Assembly (NCBI GenBank): GCA_028701715.1
Contig: JAQVQF010000087.1
Coordinates: 1 to 8,950, forward strand
Length of the DNA: 8,950 bases
DNA from: Eubacteriales bacterium
Lineage (GTDB): Bacteria; Bacillota; Clostridia; Oscillospirales; CAG-382
Direction: 5' to 3'
The position numbers and the translations under genes were made by a program. Below the pieces are notes generated by a model that did not search any database, was not told the DNA's origin, and worked only from the letters and a program-made list of their open reading frames with translations. Positions 6,301 through 8,950 of this stretch are shown here, piece after piece; the stretch's first letter is position 1; each line of letters begins with the position of its first letter.

Positions 6301-6400
6301 AAAGAATTAAGAAGTATTTTTTTCTTTATTTCTTTTCTTTATGAATTCTTTATATTCTTTTATCTTCTTAACCTTCCTCTTAATTCTTAAGTTCTTTAAT
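6298..6400. repeat. Long AT-rich inverted repeat
   Basis: Bases 6298-6313 pair with 6384-6400 over 16 bp with a single bulged G at 6391. A competing register pairs 6307-6314 with 6364-6371 and 6294-6302 with 6380-6388. The roughly 70-base loop is almost all pyrimidine on the plus strand. Confidence 0.5.
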
Positions 6401-6524
6401 ACATATTATATAAAAAAATCATACTTTTATCTTTATTATAACTCTGTAAACGGCATTTAGCAATTCGTTTATTGTCCGGTGTTTTTTATGTAATTTACAC
6501 AAAACATACAACCAAAATTACACC

Positions 6525-6566
6525 GCAACCAATAGTTGCCCCCTTTATTGTATTATAATTTATAAT
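6525..6566 (+). promoter_or_regulatory. Candidate promoter of the His/Cys-repeat gene with overlapping dyad
   Basis: TTGCCC (6536-6541) and TATAAT (6561-6566) are 19 bases apart, which is a little long; a second TATAAT lies at 6554-6559. The inverted repeat GCAAC-N5-GTTGC (6525-6539) overlaps the -35 and could be a repressor site. The predicted leader is about 90 bases. Confidence 0.35.
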
Positions 6567-6663
6567 TGCAAACATAAATACCTTGCTTTCGCGCTTGCTG
6601 CGTTATAAAATGATATTAATAAAAGAAGCTTTGTCAAAGATGAATAAGGAGGTATTGTAAAAC

Positions 6664-7137
6664 ATGAGTATGAAAGCGAACGAGATAATCAATAAGGTGC
6701 TTGAGGATTATAAAAACGGCGCGGTTTCGCTTGAGGAAGCCGAAAGCCGTATCGAGGTTATCATAGCTGATAAGGAGATAGAGAAGGGTATCGACTGGAA
6801 GGACGACGGCTCTATCAGGATAGCCGTGTTCAGAGGAAGAAGGCTTATCCGACACAGCATGAGGGACGACAGCCGGTGCGAAATAACCTTCAGCGGCGAT
6901 CCCGTGGACGTTTACTGCGACCACAGTCTCACGGTAAAGGGCAATGTCGCGGGTTCTGTCAGGAGTGGTCACTCCTTCAGCTGCTCGGGCTCGGTCGGCG
7001 GCGATGTCGCGGCGGGGCATTCGGTAAAATGCGGCGACGTTAAGCAGAATGTTAGAGCGGGTCACGGAGTCAGCTGCGGCAATATCAGCGGGGACATTAA
7101 CTGCGGACACGGCATCCACTGTACGGGTAGGCGTTGA
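6664..7137 (+). CDS. Small protein with SHOCT-like N-terminus and four His/Cys repeats
   Basis: I do not recognise a named family for this 157-aa protein. Residues 6-35 (ANEIINKVLEDYKNGAVSLEEA region) look like a short SHOCT-type helical hairpin. Residues about 51-90 are mixed. Residues about 93-155 are four 15-16-residue repeats, each containing G-H-x-x-x-C: H103/C107, H119/C123, H134/C138 and H149/C153, with GDV/GNI-type turns between. The regular Gly and Val spacing resembles bactofilin or other right-handed beta-helix repeats, which would stack the His and Cys in ladders on one face. Metal binding or polymer formation is possible but is inference. No signal peptide or membrane segment is present. 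AAGGAGG (6646-6652) is strong, 11 bases before the ATG, and an in-frame TAA at 6658 excludes an earlier start. It appears monocistronic. Confidence 0.75.
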   Translation: MSMKANEIINKVLEDYKNGAVSLEEAESRIEVIIADKEIEKGIDWKDDGSIRIAVFRGRRLIRHSMRDDSRCEITFSGDPVDVYCDHSLTVKGNVAGSVRSGHSFSCSGSVGGDVAAGHSVKCGDVKQNVRAGHGVSCGNISGDINCGHGIHCTGRR

Positions 7138-7163
7138 TTGCCGAGCGTATCTTTGCTAAAACA

Positions 7164-7198
7164 AAGTAAAAAGCCCCTGAAAAAAGGGTATTTTACTT
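7164..7198 (+). terminator. Hairpin terminator after the His/Cys-repeat gene
   Basis: AAGTAAAA (7164-7171) pairs with TTTTACTT (7191-7198). CCC (7174-7176) pairs with GGG (7186-7188), and an A-A mismatch lies beside a G-U pair in between. The A-rich upstream arm and T-rich downstream arm give the shape of an intrinsic terminator. Confidence 0.65.
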
Positions 7199-7306
7199 CA
7201 AATGATATTTAACGGTATTTGACCGCAGCTTTTTAACGTTTAAAATTTGACATTATATGCAGCGTTCAATACGAGTAAATAAAACAGAAGAATGAAGAGT
7301 TATGAA

Positions 7307-7346
7307 TACAAAAAGAAAAAGCCGCTATCGCGGCATTTTCTTTTTG
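7307..7346 (-). terminator. Bidirectional terminator, copy 1 of an exact 40-base repeat
   Basis: GCCGC-TATC-GCGGC is extended by AAAAAGAAAA and TTTTCTTTTT to a 16-bp stem with one A-A mismatch (7310-7345). On the minus strand it lies 29 bases after the XRE gene's stop and ends in a T-rich run, so it terminates that gene. It would also work on the plus strand. Bases 7307-7346 are identical to 8757-8796. Confidence 0.85.
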
Positions 7347-7374
7347 TGGTGTGGAACCAAAAAAGATGACGTTC

Positions 7375-8424
7375 CTATTTAAACAATTTCTCATAATCTT
7401 TATGTGATTTTAAAGGAGAATACGCAGGTAAATCAAAGAGCGCTCTAAAATCCTCAAACGTCGAGGTTGTTCCTGTGATGTACCAATCTTGCGTGTTATA
7501 TTTTATATGATCGAAAAGCGGAGCGGTAAATGCATACTCGCCTTTGATATTGTCGTATGCTATCGCGTGTTCGCGGGCTTTTTGTATTGCAAGCATCGCC
7601 TTATCTAAGTCGCCTGAGCACACCGCACTTCGTGCTTCAGCCAGATCAATCATATAAAGCTCATGGTGAAATGTCAGATAATTCCCGTCGGGGATCAACG
7701 CGTTTATGACTTTTTCAGCGGCAATCCGCGCTTCTGCGGACATTTCACCTATAATGCTTTGTATGAGGTTTTCGGCTTTTGTCAAAAGTCTTTGCTGCTG
7801 TTTTTTAATACGCTCGTCTCCTGTCATGCAATCTATGAGCAGATCTTTCTTTTCATCAGCGCTGACCTTTGTGTCCGGATATAGTTCGGCATACTTTTTC
7901 GCTTCGGCGTGATCACCTTTTCCGTTCAGGCACTGGACAATACCTATGATCGCATTGCTTTTGATCTCGTCGTTTTCACAGTTTTCAATTACTCTCTTAA
8001 ATAATGCGATAACTTTATCTCTTTCCGTATTAAATGCCGTATCGTCCGAAATCGAAAAAGCATTACACCAGATAGCCCACGCATATTGATTCAGCCATTT
8101 CATATCTCCGGGATAGGCTTTGACGGCTTCCTCGCAAACGATAAGACGCATAACGGTATCACCAGTTTTGAAAGTATCCATGTAGCGCTGTTTCAATTTC
8201 GCGCGTTTGATATCTTCGATTGACTCGTTGAAGTTAAACAATTCGTCAGTCGTCACCTTGAACAGCCGCGCAAGCGGGACAATCAATGATAAATCAGGGC
8301 TTGTAACGCCGGTTTCCCATTTTGATACGGTCTGATAAGTCACACAAAGAAAATCTGCGAGCTTCTCCTGCGTCATATCGTCTTTACGCCGCAGTTCTTT
8401 TATTTTTTCTCCGATATAATTCAT
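7375..8424 (-). CDS. XRE-family helix-turn-helix regulator with long helical C-terminal region
   Basis: The 349-aa product starts MNYIGEKIKELRRKDDMTQE. Residues 6-62 are a Cro/C1-type HTH (TQEKLADFLCVTYQTVSKWE, 18-37), typical of DNA-binding repressors. The remaining roughly 280 residues are predicted mostly helical, with helix pairs such as 'AVKAYPGDMKWLNQYAWAIW' and 'ARSAVCSGDLDKAMLAIQKA' that recall TPR repeats. Clostridia carry many such HTH-plus-TPR-like proteins, some answering to peptides, but the signal here is unknown. ATG 8424 is chosen over an in-frame ATG at 8526 because AAGGAGA (8431-8437) lies 6 bases before it. The longer form would also start upstream of the promoter. The gene stands alone, convergent with the His/Cys-repeat gene, and lies between two identical terminator repeats. 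Confidence 0.85.
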   Translation of the reverse strand: MNYIGEKIKELRRKDDMTQEKLADFLCVTYQTVSKWETGVTSPDLSLIVPLARLFKVTTDELFNFNESIEDIKRAKLKQRYMDTFKTGDTVMRLIVCEEAVKAYPGDMKWLNQYAWAIWCNAFSISDDTAFNTERDKVIALFKRVIENCENDEIKSNAIIGIVQCLNGKGDHAEAKKYAELYPDTKVSADEKKDLLIDCMTGDERIKKQQQRLLTKAENLIQSIIGEMSAEARIAAEKVINALIPDGNYLTFHHELYMIDLAEARSAVCSGDLDKAMLAIQKAREHAIAYDNIKGEYAFTAPLFDHIKYNTQDWYITGTTSTFEDFRALFDLPAYSPLKSHKDYEKLFK

Positions 8425-8471
8425 AGCGGTTCTCCTTATTGATTTAGTAAGCGGATTCTGCTTCTGAGTAT

Positions 8472-8500
8472 AGTATAGCAAATCAAAATGGGAAAAACAA
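8472..8500 (-). promoter_or_regulatory. SigA-type promoter of the XRE regulator
   Basis: Reading the minus strand, TTGTTT (8500-8495), a 17-base spacer and TATACT (8477-8472) form a good promoter. A second TATACT overlaps at 8472-8467. Transcription should start near 8465, giving a leader of about 40 bases. Confidence 0.6.
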
Positions 8501-8547
8501 CAACGCAGATTTTGAGAAATATTCACGTGATACGCGAGTTGTAGAAA

Positions 8548-8661
8548 ATGTATAAAATACCTGATCCAAAGAAAAGGGCGTTATTTCTGAGATATATATA
8601 CGAAAATTTATCCAAAAAACGAGAACCATTCGTGTATTTTATCAATTGTTTTACGGAGTAA
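8548..8661 (+). CDS. Possible 37-aa small ORF, divergent from the XRE gene
   Basis: ATG 8548 opens a frame beginning MYKIPDPKKRALFLRYIYEN and ending CFTE before TAA 8659-8661. Its composition is plausible for protein (mixed basic and aromatic residues), but no Shine-Dalgarno sequence precedes it and no promoter is obvious. It could be a small peptide gene, a remnant of a larger gene, or chance. The terminator-like hairpin at 8648-8664 overlaps its end. Confidence 0.15.
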   Translation: MYKIPDPKKRALFLRYIYENLSKKREPFVYFINCFTE

Positions 8662-8756
8662 AACTTCCTTTTCTTTTTTCTATTATCTTTTCACTGGAAA
8701 AATCATGAGAAAGAAACAAAGAGAAGAGGGAATAAGTAAGAATGAAGAATGAAGAG

Positions 8757-8794
8757 TACAAAAAGAAAAAGCCGCTATCGCGGCATTTTCTTTT

Positions 8795-8796
<2 letters not shown>
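8757..8796 (-). terminator. Terminator of the tRNA transcript, copy 2 of the exact 40-base repeat
   Basis: It has the same 16-bp hairpin (8760-8795) as 7310-7345, with every base identical over 40 positions. On the minus strand it begins directly after the tRNA's CCA; the first T-run base pairs with the tRNA's last base position, so terminator and tRNA 3' end abut. Confidence 0.85.
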
Positions 8797-8870
<74 letters not shown>

Positions 8871-8924
8871 ATATTGAATTGTAAAAATTGTTTCGTTATT
8901 TCTGTATTTCGGCGGTCTGACAAA

Positions 8925-8950
8925 TGGTGCCGGACACCGGGCTCGAACCG
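8925..8950 (-). tRNA. 3' end of another tRNA (partial, identity not determinable)
   Basis: On the minus strand the visible part is a TTCGAGC T loop, the CCGGT half of the T stem, an acceptor 3' strand GTCCGGC, discriminator A and an encoded CCA. The anticodon lies beyond the window. With the initiator tRNA 54 bases downstream in the same direction, the two probably form a tRNA cluster. Confidence 0.85.

Larger units (their letters stand above)
6159..6663. other. AT-rich noncoding stretch with repeat, hairpins and a small dyad
   Basis: No gene is supported in these 505 bases. From left to right they hold the terminator hairpin (6169-6201), repeat copy 2 (6252-6300), a pyrimidine-rich loop inside a long inverted repeat (6298-6400), a perfect TGTAA-T-TTACA dyad (6489-6499) and a GCAAC/GTTGC dyad (6525-6539). 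Tandem TATAAT boxes (6554-6559, 6561-6566) and the AAGGAGG (6646-6652) of the next gene close the stretch. Confidence 0.6.
8425..8794. other. Stretch between the XRE gene and the tRNA; no confident gene
   Basis: It holds the XRE leader and promoter (to about 8500), an unsupported 37-codon ORF (8548-8661) and a hairpin, GTTTTAC-GGA-GTAAAAC (8648-8664). The hairpin is followed by a pyrimidine run (8665-8690), a purine-rich run (8700-8765) and the terminator repeat. The rest is AT-rich with nothing else recognisable. Confidence 0.5.

Noticed and set aside
5513..6400. CRISPR array or toxin-antitoxin locus in the repeat-rich region
   Set aside because: There are only two repeat copies 739 bases apart with a gene between, no regular spacers, no cas genes and no paired small ORFs.
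7247..7276. TTGACA-like box at 7247-7252 as a promoter
   Set aside because: No acceptable -10 lies 16-19 bases downstream and there is no gene on the plus strand to serve.
7292..7369. Short frames reading through the terminator repeats (MKSYEYKKKK... and the copy near 8742)
   Set aside because: They exist only because the hairpin repeat is open in that frame, and no ribosome-binding site precedes them.
8660..8692. Third copy of the 45-49 base repeat
   Set aside because: Only the pyrimidine run resembles it; the diagnostic ends GGAATTAGCGAATAA and TCGTTATAAG are missing.

Overview
The window looks like chromosomal DNA from a spore-forming, probably gut-associated member of the Clostridia. 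The evidence is mixed. Ribosome-binding sites are of the AGGAGG type, and the tRNA genes encode their own CCA ends. Two genes resemble exosporium/spore-surface proteins (BclA-type C1q-like jelly rolls) and both have CATA-N3-TA elements upstream, as recognised by mother-cell sigma factors. A GC-rich palindromic repeat of a kind I recall being scattered in Clostridiales genomes is also present. The genus cannot be fixed from this sequence.

Layout. Bases 2-169 are the 3' end of an NADP-isocitrate-dehydrogenase-like gene, closed by a strong terminator (246-282). Bases 352-948 encode a Cys/Asn-rich, polyproline, C1q-like surface protein. Bases 1010-5438 are a compact three-gene unit: a Crp/Fnr-family regulator, a large secreted and membrane-anchored GHL10 (glycosyl-hydrolase-like) protein, and an Eis-like GNAT acetyltransferase. 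The spacers are 14 bases and then a 4-base ATGA overlap, so co-transcription from a promoter near 961-989 is likely. Bases 5652-6158 hold a second C1q-like protein with an N-terminal membrane segment, which appears to start at an unusual ATT codon and is bracketed by two copies of a 45-49 base repeat. Bases 6159-6663 are AT-rich noncoding DNA with hairpins. Bases 6664-7137 encode a small protein with a SHOCT-like N-terminus and a four-fold His/Cys repeat. Bases 7375-8424 (minus strand) encode an XRE-family regulator with a long helical C-terminal part. Bases 8795-8870 (minus) are an initiator tRNA-fMet, and the 3' end of another tRNA runs off the right edge.

How the pieces relate. The two jelly-roll proteins are best read as spore or cell-surface display proteins made late in sporulation (inference). 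The Crp/GHL10/GNAT unit suggests regulated envelope-polysaccharide processing plus an acyl-transfer step, but no substrate can be read from sequence. The XRE gene and the tRNA transcript end in identical 40-base terminator repeats (7307-7346 and 8757-8796), which also bracket the XRE gene. I see no CRISPR array, transposase, phage gene or recognisable defence system. The least ordinary items are the ATT start, the His/Cys ladder protein, the repeat-bracketed genes and the initiator tRNA with two U-U mismatches in its T stem.
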